Positions 1 through 11,094 are shown, counted from the stretch's first letter. The stretch: DNA of 64,000 nt from Macroventuria anomochaeta (GCF_010093625.1 NW_022985373.1:620001-684000); one strand, 5' to 3'. Numbers and translations: made by a program. Notes: generated by a model from the letters alone, not told the origin.

Positions 1-1678
1 CTTGTTGAACCAGCCATATTTGTACCCCTTACTGAGTCGCAGGCCGTGCACCCATTCCACGCCGCCGAAAGGGATATCCAAGAACTGGATGCTTCCGTCA
101 TATGCCATCCATGACCAAGTTGGCACAGCCTGGCTTTCGTAGCCGATCCGCTTCATCTTTTTCTCCCCAGACCTCTGCCATAGAAGATTTCTGTGAAGAT
201 ATGGCTGAAAGACCCCGTATTTGGTTTCACACTTCCTAGCGCGTGCAATACGGGCCCCTAGTCCAGATATTGCAACAGATCTGTCGGTCTTCTTTGTCAG
301 ACCACGCTTCGAGTACTCCTCAGAAAGAAAACTAATAAATTCTATCGCACGTTGATTGCCTGATGCAAGGAGCCGATCCGGGAAATTTGGATCAAGCATG
401 AAGTACTTCTTCCGAATAGAGCTGAGGATTAGAGTGCCCAGATTAGAAAGTTTTGGGTGTATCGGGGTTGGTTAGATTCTTACCTTTTCAGTGTAGCAAA
501 GTTTTCGCAGTAAATCCCGCCCCCACATTCAAAATACACCTGGTTGGTAGTAAAGTGGATAGTTCGTCGAGACAAGACCCTTTCCTGCATCACCCAGGCT
601 CGCTTGTTGAGATGAGCGTTTTCCACGTCGTTGTCGAAATCGTCAAGGTCGGTACAGACGTAGAATCGTCGGCCTGAGATGTCTTGAGCGGAAACATACT
701 CGTTGCTTACGTTCCGCTCGAGAAATCCCGCGTTCGAGTCGACAGCTGAAGTTGCAGCGATTGTGCAATAAGCTAAAGCGTAGACGCTTTCCATACGTTT
801 GGCCTCATGCTCCCAATCTTTCTGGTTCTCCTGGATTATGCAGAGTGAATCGATCCAGAGGTATTGAATGCCGAGCTCCCGAGTTACTCGGATTGCATCC
901 TGGAATGTTTTTGGTAGCTCAGAGAAGGTGAAACCCTTGAGTCGATCTTTGATATTGTCATCGAACGTGCAGAACTTCCGCTTCTCTTTATCGGTGAGGT
1001 TACCCCAGCAATGAGATAATGCTACGTACTTCGTATTGTCCCTTTTCTTAGGACGAAAGAGACGCAGGAGATCGAGATTTAGATTCGTAACGTCGAGAAG
1101 CCTGCTTGGCATTGCTATGTCGACTTCTGCAGTATGCCTCGCGCAGTCGTGGGAATCATCACACCAACGAAGCCACGCTCTAAGTAGCGCAAATTGTGTA
1201 ACGCCTCCAGCTGCTGGTAAAGCTGGGAAACTGATCTGGAGGTTTCCGCTTGCACCAGAAGAATACTCTAGAGTAGATATGCATAATGAGCAGAAAATCC
1301 TTACTTTGCGTGTAAGTTGAAGACACTAACCTGGAGTACAACCCAACCGAAGAATTCGGCGCCCCCTACGTCCTAACCTCAACCACGATTCCTCGCGTAC
1401 GATTCGAATGTCTTGTTCCGTGTCGTCGCAATGTGTTTTAGCTGAACGAAGGAGCAAAGCGCAGATCTGGCAACTCGATTCAGTAGCTTTGAGGTCGAAA
1501 AGACTGATTTTACACCGATCAGCTACAATTGAGGTGCAACGGGTACAGCACCGGATTGGTGCAGGCTGAATCGGTAGCAGACCCGATGGCAAGCTTTTGA
1601 AGTATTCGAGAGCGAACTCATTGTCGAAGCCACGGATCCAGAGATCGGTCTGTATCCACGTTACGGCTTGTTCAAAGA
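1..1678 (-). CDS. HET-domain (heterokaryon incompatibility) protein, 3' end cut by window edge
   Basis: Three exons are read on the minus strand: about 1678 (or 1649) to 1331, 1267 to 484, and 421 to beyond position 1. The introns are 1330-1268 (GTTAGT...TAG, 63 nt) and 483-422 (GTAAGA...CAG, 62 nt), and both junctions keep the frame. The joined protein has a Cys-rich N-terminal part (RCCTRCTSIV, SCQICALLL), then the HET signature: SRLLDV, YVALSHCWG, LPKTFQDAIRVTRELGIQYL, WIDSLCIIQ, DWEHEAKRMESVYALAYCTI, RAWVMQERVLSRRTIHF. The last visible exon has the usual C-terminal YGVFQPYLHRNLLWQR and PTWSWMAYDG. HET proteins trigger cell death after fusion of unlike hyphae; that role is inferred from family. 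No in-frame ATG lies in the first visible exon, so the start codon is upstream, in or beyond the 68-bp array. Acceptors at 1679 (CAG) or 1650 (CAG) could open that exon. Confidence 0.88.
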
Positions 1679-1695
1679 CTGCCGTTCATGAATCG

Positions 1696-3306
1696 ACTTA
1701 CATGCTACACCACCAGACACACCAGCATTAGCAGCAGCCTCGTATCTCGATGTCCGCAGATTTACTTACATGCTACACCACCAGACACAACAGCATTAGC
1801 AGCAGTCTCGTATCTCGACATTCGCAGGTCTACTTACATCCTACACCACCAGACACAACAGCATCAGCAGCAGCCTCGCATCTTAATCTTCGCAGGTTTA
1901 CTTACATTCTACACCACCGGACACAACGGCATTAGCAGCAGCCTCGTGTCTTAATGTTTGCAGGTCTACTTACATGCTACACCACCAGACACACAGTGTT
2001 AGCAGCAGCCTCATATCTTGGCGCTCGCAGGTCTACTTACAAGCTACACCACCAGACACAACAGCATCAGCAGCAGTCTCGCGTCATAATGTTAACAGGT
2101 CTACTTACATACTACACCATCAGACACGACATCATTAGCGGCAGCCTTGTGTTTTGATGTTCGCATGTCTACTTACAATCTACCACCAGACACGACAGCA
2201 TTAGCAGCAGCCTCGTATCTTGACGTTCGCATGTTTACTTACATACTACACCCCCAGACACGACAGAATTAGCAGCAGCCTCGTGTTTTAATGTTCGCAG
2301 GTCTACTTACATCCTACACCACCAGACACAACAGCATTAGCAGCAGCCTCGTGTCTCGATGTTTGCAGGTCTACTTACACCCNNNNNNNNNNNNNNNNNN
2401 NNNNNNNNNNNNNNNNNNNNNNNNNNNNNNNNNNNNNNNNNNNNNNNNNNNNNNNNNNNNNNNNNNNNNNNNNNNNNNNNNNNNNNNNNNNNNNNNNNNN
2501 NNNNNNNNNNNNNNNNNNNNNNNNNNNNNNNNNNNNNNNNNNNNNNNNNNNNNNNNNNNNNNNNNNNNNNNNNNNNNNNNNNNNNNNNNNNNNNNNNNNN
2601 NNNNNNNNNNNNNNNNNNNNNNNNNNNNNNNNNNNNNNNNNNNNNNNNNNNNNNNNNNNNNNNNNNNNNNNNNNNNNNNNNNNNNNNNNNNNNNNNNNNN
2701 NNNNNNNNNNNNNNNNNNNNNNNNNNNNNNNNNNNNNNNNNNNNNNNNNNNNNNNNNNNNNNNNNNNNNNNNNNNNNNNNNNNNNNNNNNNNNNNNNNNN
2801 NNNNNNNNNNNNNNNNNNNNNNNNNNNNNNNNNNNNNNNNNNNNNNNNNNNNNNNNNNNNNNNNNNNNNNNNNNNNNNNNNNNNNNNNNNNNNNNNNNNN
2901 NNNNNNNNNNNNNNNNNNNNNNNNNNNAGCAGCAGCCTCGTGTCTTAATGTTCGCAGGTCTACTTACTCGCTACACCACCGGACACAACAGCATTAGCAG
3001 CAGCCTCATGTCTCGACGTTCGCAGGTCTACTTACAAGCTACACCATCAGACATAGCAATGTTAGCAGCAGCCTTGTGTCTCAACGTTTGTAGGCTTACT
3101 AACCTCCTACACCACCGGACACAACATCATTAGCAGCAGCCTCGTGTCTCGAAGTTTGCAGGTCTACTTACAAGCTACACCACGAGACACAACAACGTTA
3201 GCAGCAGCCTTGTGTCTCGACGTTTGTCGGCTTACTGACTTCCTACACCGCCGGACACAACAACGTTAGCAGCAGCCTCGCAAGTTACTGCTAGCAGCCA
3301 ACTTAC
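1696..3306 (-). repeat. 68-bp tandem array whose units carry complete intron signals
   Basis: Copies start at 1701, 1769, 1837, 1905, 1973, 2040, 2108, 2176, 2242, 2310, 2378, then after the N gap at 2967, 3035, 3103, 3171, 3239 and 3306. Spacing is 68 bp in 12 of 15 readable intervals and 66-67 in the rest. Read on the minus strand each unit begins GTAAGT (15 of 17 sites; the others GTTAGT and GTCAGT), has a CTAAT, CTGAT or CTAAC branch-like motif in all 15 readable units, ends TAG about 22 nt later, and is followed by 3 nt before the next GTAAGT. The implied intron is 65 nt, a normal length for this genome. The array lies directly upstream of the first visible exon of the HET gene and on the same sense strand. 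68 is not a multiple of 3, so it is not a simple coding repeat. Confidence 0.93.
2383..2927. other. Assembly gap (545 N) inside the 68-bp array
   Basis: A run of N replaces part of the array. The donor-like sites on either side (2378 and 2967) are 589 bp apart, which is 8 x 68 + 45, so the gap breaks the 68-bp register. The printed gap length is therefore probably an estimate, and the true unit number is unknown. Confidence 0.98.
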
Positions 3307-3452
3307 TTCCTATAAGCGGGTACGTCAGTAAAGGTTAAGGAAGAAACACTCGACTCTGTACCTTCTGTAGTCCGAGAGTCAGCAAGTTGTTCAGCGTGGC
3401 TACTGTTGATGCTTACAATAAACAAACTGTCGTTCAAGCTTGCGTGGCTCAT
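3303..3452 (-). other. Short open stretch ending exactly at the array's first donor site
   Basis: A minus-strand reading frame with an ATG at 3452 runs 49 codons (MSHASLNDSL... to DVPAYRK). It closes at a TAA that lies within the GTAAGT at 3306-3301, so the open frame reaches a canonical splice donor. It could be an upstream exon of the HET transcript. Against this, an exon ending here is in phase 2, while the two candidate HET acceptors need phase 1 (1678) or phase 0 (1649), and 3-nt microexons would not change the phase. I see no domain in it. Confidence 0.2.
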
Positions 3453-3734
3453 CGCAGTAGCTTCAGCCACAACTAGTAAATAATACAATGTAACAGACTT
3501 AGGTAGCACTGCAAGATCCTCTGGGTAAGGTGATTTCGAGCTCGTTACGCCTTCGTACTACAGTAAAATCAACAAAGTGATGATTTTCAGACCGTTTGTG
3601 CGAAGGCGGGGCTAGACAACTGTACAATCGGCTGCTGTCTAGACGATCCGCGTAAGGTCACATGATTGCGACGTTGTTCTTGCCAGGGTCTGGGGGACAA
3701 CAGCCACGCGCCACAGCCGTTCTGGGAGGTCGTG

Positions 3735-4160
3735 ATATCTTAGCACGCTACTGCAAGCTAACGCATGCCGAGATGCGCTAACCCATCGCATCAGACAGGA
3801 GTCTTCTCCTTCGTACAACGGAACTCCCGGCATGCACGCTGGTGGGACAAATAACCATCGAAACCATACTCTTTCTTGATCGCCCTTTCTACCTGACCCT
3901 CCGAATGCTTGAGAAGTTGTTAATGTCGCGAATGCACCAGGGGGGTGGGGGTATCGTCGACGGGTCAATCCACGATGTCGACAAAATGATCGATGCAAAG
4001 CCAACACCACAGTGATCCTTATCGCCGAGTAGAACAACAACTGTAAAATCAAACCGTATTGTCTACAGCTTTGCTTGCTTGCGAGGGAGACGCTTCGGAG
4101 GTCCAAAGTGCAAACCTGTCTCGCGACACAGTGTGTCTCTTCACCCAGGGCCGCACCTTA
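3735..4160 (+). repeat. Dispersed element, copy A
   Basis: This stretch aligns by eye with 15250-15650 on the same strand and with the reverse complements of 11095-11570 and 11690-12170. Shared landmarks, in order: CATGCCGAGA, CCCGGCATGC/CCCAGCATGC, GTTGACRAAATGATCGA, CCAACACCACA, then a block with CTTGCGAGGGAGACGCTTC and TCTCGCGACACAGT, ending near GGGCCGCACCTTA. The last ~90 bp can be read as a peptide resembling SEVQSANLSRDTVCL, also seen in copy B, so the element may derive from a coding sequence. No transposase was recognised. The rest of 3510-4715 holds no convincing gene. Confidence 0.75.
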
Positions 4161-4715
4161 CCACATCGTCTTCCCTCGGTGACCGGTGGATGCGGTCTAT
4201 TATTACGTGCAGTCATATCCTGGCGTGATTCTGGAGACTTTGCGTAGGGATGCATGCACGCTCAGACCCTATCCTCGCCCACCAACCACCCCGCCTTGCC
4301 AAATGTACTCAGCCCCGGCTGCTTACTTACCTCTCTGGTGGCGGTGTCTCCCAATGACGAGTGGTCGTTACCGAGACTGCGCATCACGGCTGACGTCGAT
4401 TGTTACAATTGGCAGACCGCTCCAAGGGTGCTGTCGACGCCTTGCCTCAAATATGCTGGCGCACCCACCTGATCCTCGATTCATCACAGTAACAGCGGAT
4501 CGCCAGGGCATGGGCCGGTCATAGCAAGGGAGCTTTAAGCTTACCCTGCCTCTTCTTTGCAGAGCTCACGATGCCTATCTTGAGAGCTGCACGCCTAACA
4601 GTGCCCATACTTTGATACTCCCCGCTTTGCTGCGTCAACCGTGTAACAACATAACCTTGGTTCCAGTACTTGTTGAAGCTCGAGCTTCGGCTGCCTGCAT
4701 GGAAACTCGACAATC

Positions 4716-5829
4716 ATGAGGCTCTCATATGCAAGATGCGCCATCCTGGCACCAGCTCTAGCATCCGCGGCAGCGCTCGCAATACTAGAACCTACACAGC
4801 ACTTCGCGGTAGCAGCAGTCAACTGGAGTCCCGCGCCGACAGCAGCACCACAATTCAAGATCTTCGGCCGCGAAGCTCTGCAGGCAAATGAGGGCAACAC
4901 ATGCGGCTACATCTCCGGGCTGTCGGGTACGTATCTTCAGCCTTACCACCCGCTATCACCATTCATTACTGATTATCCCAGCATCCTCAATAACATGCCC
5001 TAACTCGCAGATATGTGCAACAAATACCTTCTTCGGCGTGCACGGGTGCTGCGACCCTTCTTCGCTGTCCGCATGCATCATCGCAACGACTTGCATTCCA
5101 TCTAGCGTCATGAGTGCATCCTGCACAAACGACGCCTGCTCAAGTGACAACGCGATAGCAAAATGCACAGAAAGCACAGCACCGGAATGCTATAAATGGC
5201 TTTTTGCTTATGAGAGCACGACAATGACGCAGAATGGATGTGCCGCGAGGGGATTCACGAGCACGGCGCCGTATAGCTACGGCCTGACATCTACACCGAG
5301 CCCGATAATCGTTACTGTTACAGCTTCTGCGTCGCCTGCGAGCACACCGACGTCGACCTTGAATGAAGGAGAAGGAGGGGAGAAGAAGCAAACCCTCGGC
5401 CCAATCGTAGGCGGCACAATCGGCGGCTGCACAATCCTCTCCCTCGTCGCCCTAACCGCTTTCCTCATCCACCGTCGGCGCGTCAATGCCAGACAAGAAC
5501 ACGCTCAAACACATCCCCCACTCACCTCGCAATATTATCACAATAGCCCAGAGTTCGACCCGAATGGATTCCCTACCACGAATGGGTGGAGCGAGCAGGA
5601 TATCAAGAACTGGCAGCAGCAGGGCGGTGTGCACCGGCCGGGCGTTCCGTATTTTGGTGTCTCGGAAGTCCATGGATACGACAGGGCGGTTGAAGTGGAG
5701 GCGCCTGAAAAGACTAAACCAGGGCAGTGGCAGGTCCCTGGAACGCGGCCGGTGGAAGTCGAAGCGGAAGCGCCGGTGAGGGATGAGAAACGAAGGTTTT
5801 GGAGAGGGCCGGTGGAGGCGCCTACATAA
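4716..5829 (+). CDS. Secreted-ectodomain, single-pass membrane protein, Cys-rich
   Basis: Two exons, 4716-4926 and 4982-5829, are joined across a 55-nt intron (GTACGT...CCCAG). This junction restores the frame and links GYISGLS to ASSITCPNSQICATNTFFGV. The 352-aa product starts with a signal peptide (RLSYARCAILAPALASAAAL), followed by a Cys-rich ectodomain of about 130 residues (motifs TCPNSQIC, GCCDP, SACIIATTC, SASCTNDAC, ECYKWLF) and a Ser/Thr/Pro-rich stalk. One transmembrane segment (VGGTIGGCTILSLVALTAFL) is followed by basic HRRR and a roughly 120-residue cytoplasmic tail. This layout is common in ascomycetes for cell-surface proteins of unknown function and resembles wall-stress sensors in topology only. 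No enzymatic motif is visible. Confidence 0.82.
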
Positions 5830-8800
5830 GCTCGCTGGGTAAGAAAAGGGCCTTGAATGTGTTTTTTGCTGCTGGCTTCGGCCTTCTTCGCTTCGTTGTT
5901 TGTTGTTCATATATATACCCTCGCTTGAGCGTGCATTGGGTGGCGTCCGAAAAAGTACACAGAAGTCTTGATACTTCACATTACGCATTGCTACTTCACT
6001 ATTGATCAGCATTGTTCTGGCAGCAATATAAATATCTGCACATCCTCCTTATCCCTTCCTCTTCCATCGACATCTCACTTCCCTGAACTCTATTCAAAGA
6101 TGGACAAAGTCGTCTCCATGTGCTTCTGCCTTCTGGCCGAGCACTCAAAACAACATGATAAGGTCGATAATTCTTTGCCTATGAGCACCTCTGTTTCCCG
6201 AAATGTAACCATCTGGCTTGACATGTGTCTAAAAGACCACGTCTTCGACAACGATTTTCTGTTCCTCAAGTCCTAAAATACGACCTAGGTTCCGATGATG
6301 GTGCCAAAGATCACGACGGGTGCATCAACGTTTCTGTCCAGCAGCAACTTGCCAACTCATGAATCTCTGTCGTCTTAACAGCCATTTTCCTCACTTCAAA
6401 CACTTCCGCACTTCTTCGAATGTTGTAGAATGGCAAAATGATGTTTTGTCCCGGGCTCGAGTTTCAAAATTCACCATCGAGATGTTCATATTTTCTCTCT
6501 CGAGTCTCTCTCAAATCGACGCCATTCTCGAAATATGGGCGGAATCGTCATATGTTCTGAAGTTCTTGGTTCTTCCTTTACAATGCGCACCATGAATTCT
6601 CTAAAATAGAAGGAAGGAGTGGTTGATGTTCTTTCCGCTTCGAGACGCGCGCTCAAAATCAGAATTCCCGGCTTTCATGCATGGTAGTCTGCAAGATTTT
6701 TCCTCTATCAGGAGTCATGGAATGCACCTTCGATGTTGCTGAAAGCATGTGATCACCAACTCATGTGTGCCTCCTGAGAGAGTCTCTCTGTGTTCTGTCC
6801 CGACGACGAACCAAAAACGAAACGCGGCAGAAAATTATATCTGAGAAATTGAGTCTTGCTGTCGAAAGGACGAATCATGCCCTATATGTTTTCGAAAGGC
6901 CAAGTTTTCTGGTACATGCCCCGTTCAGCCTGTCGCGAAAGCATACGGGACTAAGATGATGTGCATTCTTGACAATCTAAAGGCCCTATGTTAGGAGGTG
7001 CGTTGGCGAAGTATAAATATCATTCACTTCATGGCACTTCTTCTCCTTACAACTTGCCTTTTCAGACTTCAAAAGTGGCACCCACAGGTATACATGTCTT
7101 TGCTACAAAGGTAACCTAAAAACGATCCAGGCTTCTCAAATTTCCACGTCTGTTGATCTTTGCAAGGAATGAGATGTTCAGAGAAGCATCGCCGCCCATC
7201 GAATGAAATGGGAATAGCGCATGAGAGATCTTGATGCCCTGCTACGGAGCAGCTCCCATGAATGTGAATTTATTTCGCAAGAAGAAAATCGCCACCGGTG
7301 TTCTCGATGTTCGTTGACTTGCTCTGCCTACGATATCTTGGGTACCTCCACACTGCTTCGACGCAGCTTCTAGCTCATTTTACTCTCTAGAATTCAAACC
7401 TACACGGGAAGCCGCATACAGCTACATAGAATCACTTAAAACATGCTTGTCTTCGAGAAATGTTTTTTGTGTCTTGTTGCAAACATGTCCACAACATCAG
7501 AAACAGAACTCGATGCCCTGTTTTTATGCTTGAGTGATAAGTTGCAGTTTCCCTTTGAGCTTGTGTCTTTACTCATGCACTTCAAAAGCATGACCCGGAG
7601 GAAAACATATGCCTTGTTACTGTATCATTGCAATGCTAGGGCTATAAAGCTTTCCCTTCCCCTTCCAGCAACTCTACTTACCACTTATCACTCCATGAGT
7701 TCTCTCTACTCTCCAAATTATCACAGTCTGCAGTATTATCTTCTGTTCCTGCCAGAGATCAAAAAGCCCCGCAACAAGATCGTATGTCTGCACTGTTCGG
7801 CATCTCCTCAAATCAAAACCATCGTGCAACCTCTCGATGCCTAAGCTACAGAAGATTTGTGTACCGGTTAGGACACTTCCAGCAACTTTAGTTTAAGGAT
7901 TCGATGGTTGAAAGCTGAAAACGATTAGAGGCCGTTCTAGTGCCGCGGGTAGCATTCGATAATACAGAGTCCTCCGCGCTCCGGGATCAAATGCCCAGTG
8001 TCATTTGTTTTGTTCTCTGTTAAAACCTGGTCTAATAAGCAGTAAAGACTGCTGTACAACCACCCGAAAAGATAGAAGGTGAGACAGATGTGTATCCATT
8101 GCCTGAAAGAATCAAAAGCAATTCCGGAACAAATTTTGCGTCCATGAAGTTGTTCGTCTCTTCTCTCTATTTTCGCTTGTTGCTTTGCCACAGGCGACTA
8201 CGATGAGGAACGATGGTCGAGCACGTCCTAGAGCTTATCTGAGATATGGAAATCCGTGCAATCTCCTGACTCGCTACTTTGTCACACAACTTCCTTTCTG
8301 CAATGCTGAAAACTTGACAAGACAAGCTCGATGTCCCTGTTCAGAAAGAGACCAGGAATTTGCGCAGCAACCTGAGCATGTTGCCTTTGCAGAAGGATTG
8401 CTTTTCCCCAAAGTTGAGTGCAAAACGAGGCACTGATCTGAATAAATGAAACAGATCCTCTCCCAAGCTGGCACCTCCATGTGTCGAACTCTGTGTCGGT
8501 CACCAAAAGTCAAGGTCGAGCGCGGCATATCTTGATATCTTCTTCATCAATCGGATGGAAGAGACGGACGCCTATAAGCGACACAAACTCTCACCGTGCT
8601 TTATCTGGACCATTGACGTCTTTTGAGACTTTGCCCCCAAGCTTGGATATTTTATGCCTACAAAAAGATCTGAGTTTCATGTTTGATCCAGAAAGCACAG
8701 TGTCAACTAAGAAGGATTTGAGCAATGATCGTGTAGATCAAAGACCAGTGATGTGTGTTGGTTTAAAACTTCTGTGATTATTGCTGCGACTCCCACTCAT

Positions 8801-9293
8801 TATTACCATCTTCCCATTCAATATGAAAGATCGATGGACAACGAATGCATGTCGGAAGACTTGCAGCATATCTGACATGGCTGGAGAGAGTGTCTGACTC
8901 AGTTGTTAATTTTATGAACGAAAAGTATCTTAGCCTGCTTGCCATGCACAACTTAGCGCGCGTGGTACCCCGCAAATGCGCCTATCATCGAATCACACAT
9001 CAGCCCCCGTCACCGCATCATCTTATCTCGGAAACTTCAGCTTCACTCTTCCTCCCTTCTTTCTCTTCTTCACCTCGCTGCTTGTCGGGTAATTGTTCTG
9101 CCACATCTCTGTCACTTTCTACACGAACCGCTCCTCGCAAAGCCTAGCGTTCAGCCGCACTGGACGCGCAGTCGACTATCAAACTATATCGCAATATGCA
9201 CCTTCAGCAATCGCGTCTTTCAAAATTCGAATTGGACCCTGGATAGCGAGAAACGGTCGCCAGCGACGGCATAATCGCTGCTCAATCTCCGTG
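5830..9293. other. Gene-poor stretch with scattered TATA boxes
   Basis: About 3.5 kb without a recognisable gene. TATA-like boxes followed by pyrimidine-rich sequence stand at 6027, 7012 and 7643. Short open frames follow (for example 6100-6276 and 7694-7843), but none shows a domain. A 10-mer, ATGTCTTTGC at 7094, recurs in the other gene-poor stretch at 16.8-20.1 kb. No transposon open frame was recognised. Confidence 0.6.
6027..6276 (+). CDS. Possible small gene (58 aa) behind a TATA box, unknown function
   Basis: TATAAATA at 6027-6034 is followed by a CT-rich leader and an ATG at 6100 (context AAAGATGGAC), opening 58 codons to a TAA at 6274. The peptide begins MDKVVSMCFCLLAEHSKQ and has no signal peptide or known domain. 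Support is limited to the promoter-like layout. It may equally be a noncoding locus or chance, so confidence is low. Confidence 0.22.
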
Positions 9294-10522
9294 ATGGCGA
9301 TGCCATTTAGTCGCGAGTCGTGGATATGGTACATATGTGCCATAGGGATAATTATCGCACGACTGTAAGCTTATTTTCCAATCGCGCAGGCTGTGCAAGA
9401 GCAGGCTGACACATCCGCGACAGCATCGCCCGTCGGATCCTCTTTCGCTCGCTTAAAGGCCTTCAACTTGACGACTGGACCATGGGCCTCTTCGTCCTCA
9501 CCAGCTACACTGCTTTGATGGTAGTGTCCAACAGATGGTTCAAGGCTGGATCCAACCTCGAGTCTCCGGACTTCAACTTCGGCACACTCAACGATGACCA
9601 ACTGTCACGACGCACATACGGCAGCAAGATGATGATTGTGACAGAACAGATGCAGATATCTGTGATATGGTCTTGCAAGGCGTGTTTGCTTATCATGTAC
9701 TACCGACTCACCCGTACCGCCTTGCGCAACGAGAACATCGCCATCAAACTCCTCTCCGCATACGTGGCACTTGGATATGTGACCATGCAGATACTGTATT
9801 TCGCTGTGTGGTGTCGTCCGTTTTCGGAGTACTATGCCGTGCCAACGAACTCAGTCCAATGCAACACGTTGGTCGACCATCGCATCACAAAAGCTGTCTT
9901 CAACATCTCATCCGACCTCATCATGTTGTCAATCGCACTGCAGATGCTCATTCGTTCGACATTGCCATGGAGAAGGAAGCTTGTCCTTTGCGGCATCTTC
10001 TCACTCGGTATCTTCGTTATCGCTGCAGCCGCACTGAACAGCTACTACTCTTTCGCACATCCATACGATGACATGTGGATGTTCTGGTACGTTCGTGAGT
10101 CGTCAATGGCGATCATCGTTGCCAATATACCATTCACTTGGACCATCATCCGAGAGCTGTTTGAGGTTGGCGACTTCGACGAAAGCGTGCAGCCATGGAC
10201 CTTCCACCCTCATGCTCGAACGACAAGCGTTGCAACACACACGACTCATCAAACGGTCTCCTCAGGGCAGCGAGCTAGGACGCGTGAGTCGCCCATCAAC
10301 AGCCACGGGAGTAGAGGTACGCAGTCGATAACACTCGTTGGCTCGATGTCTCCGGGGAAGGAGAACGGGGAGTCGCCTGCGAAGAGTTTAGCACTGGATG
10401 ACATCGACAGAAACCTTGAGATACAGGCGGTGCGATCCCATGACTTTGCGTCAGTTCCCTCACGCTCGAATCAAACGGAGGGTAGAATTTTGAGGCAGTC
10501 CGTGGAAACCTCTAGTCAATAG
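9294..10522 (+). CDS. Fungal rhodopsin-domain integral membrane protein
   Basis: Exons 9294-9364 and 9424-10522 are joined over a 59-nt intron (GTAAGC, branch GCTGAC, CAG). The junction gives IIIARLIARRILFRSL followed by LQLDDWTM, the hallmark R-x-x-x-R...LDDW motif of this family. The 389-aa protein then shows the remaining helices (MGLFVLTSYTALMVV, VIWSCKACLLIMYYRLT, YVALGYVTMQILYFAVWCRP, ITKAVFNISSDLIMLSIALQ, LVLCGIFSLGIFVIAAAAL, ESSMAIIVANIPFTWTIIREL) and a roughly 150-residue Ser/Thr-rich cytoplasmic tail. Proteins of this group are widespread in ascomycetes and related in topology to PTH11-like receptors; no ligand is known. The first ATG (MAMPFSRE) puts the N terminus just before helix 1. 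A second member lies at 62.2-63.6 kb. Confidence 0.85.
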
Positions 10523-10798
10523 GACAAACTTCCTGCACTTCGGATAGGATATCAAGTATGTTGAGGCAAAATATGTCGACCGTCAGTACTTCCTATTGTT
10601 CGCTTGATTTCCCTGAAGAGACGACCGATGACCGTCGTATCTGAATCCAGCCAGAGAGACTGCCTTATGAGCAATCCGAAGCTGCCCAGCATGTCACAAG
10701 ATGCCCTTCCTGGTCTTTTTACCCTTTTAGTATTCCATCATATTCTACAAGCGGCCCCATGCCGCCATATCTTCCTTCTCTTTATATCGAGTACCACT

Positions 10799-11056
10799 AT
10801 GCATTTCAATCTAGCATCCGCCCTGACCGCAGCTATCATCGGGACAGGTCAAGTCGCTGCTGCAGATCCTCCCCTGATCACACATATGTGGACAGCCGAC
10901 CCATCAGCTCACGTCTTCGAGGACCGGATCTATCTCTGTGCGTCCCACGAAATCGACGCTGATGTCCCAGCTAACTCTGAGGGAGACCATTTCGCAATGC
11001 GAGATTACCACGTCTTCTCGATTGAAGAACTAAGTGTCCACACAAGCTCAGCCTAA
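10799..11056 (+). pseudogene. GH43 glycoside hydrolase, 5' fragment
   Basis: An ATG at 10799 opens a signal peptide (MHFNLASALTAAIIGTG) followed by about 55 residues matching the start of GH43 arabinofuranosidase/xylosidase proteins: TADPSAHVFEDRIYL, an SHEIDADVP stretch and GDHFAMRDYHVFS. The catalytic Asp of the first blade is in TADPSAHVF. The similarity stops near 11035, and the frame ends at a TAA at 11054. Downstream sequence belongs to dispersed element copy B, so most of the enzyme (usually over 300 residues) is missing. A TATATC box lies about 15 bp upstream of the ATG. The fragment cannot form the five-bladed propeller. Confidence 0.8.
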
Positions 11057-11094
11057 CTTTACCTTTCGTCGCACTTACTTTGAAATTGTCTAAG

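Noticed and set aside
1688..3133. Plus-strand open frames through the 68-bp array (His/Gln-rich peptides)
   Set aside because: 68 is not a multiple of 3, three frames are open alike, and one frame spans the N gap; openness is a by-product of repetition.
1696..3306. CRISPR-like array
   Set aside because: Units are contiguous with no spacers of 25-40 bp; the only variable junction is 3 nt, and the host is a eukaryote.
4888..5010. Using the CAG at 5010 as acceptor of the membrane protein intron
   Set aside because: It puts the Cys-rich domain out of frame; the CCCAG at 4981 keeps the frame and adds SSITCPNSQ.
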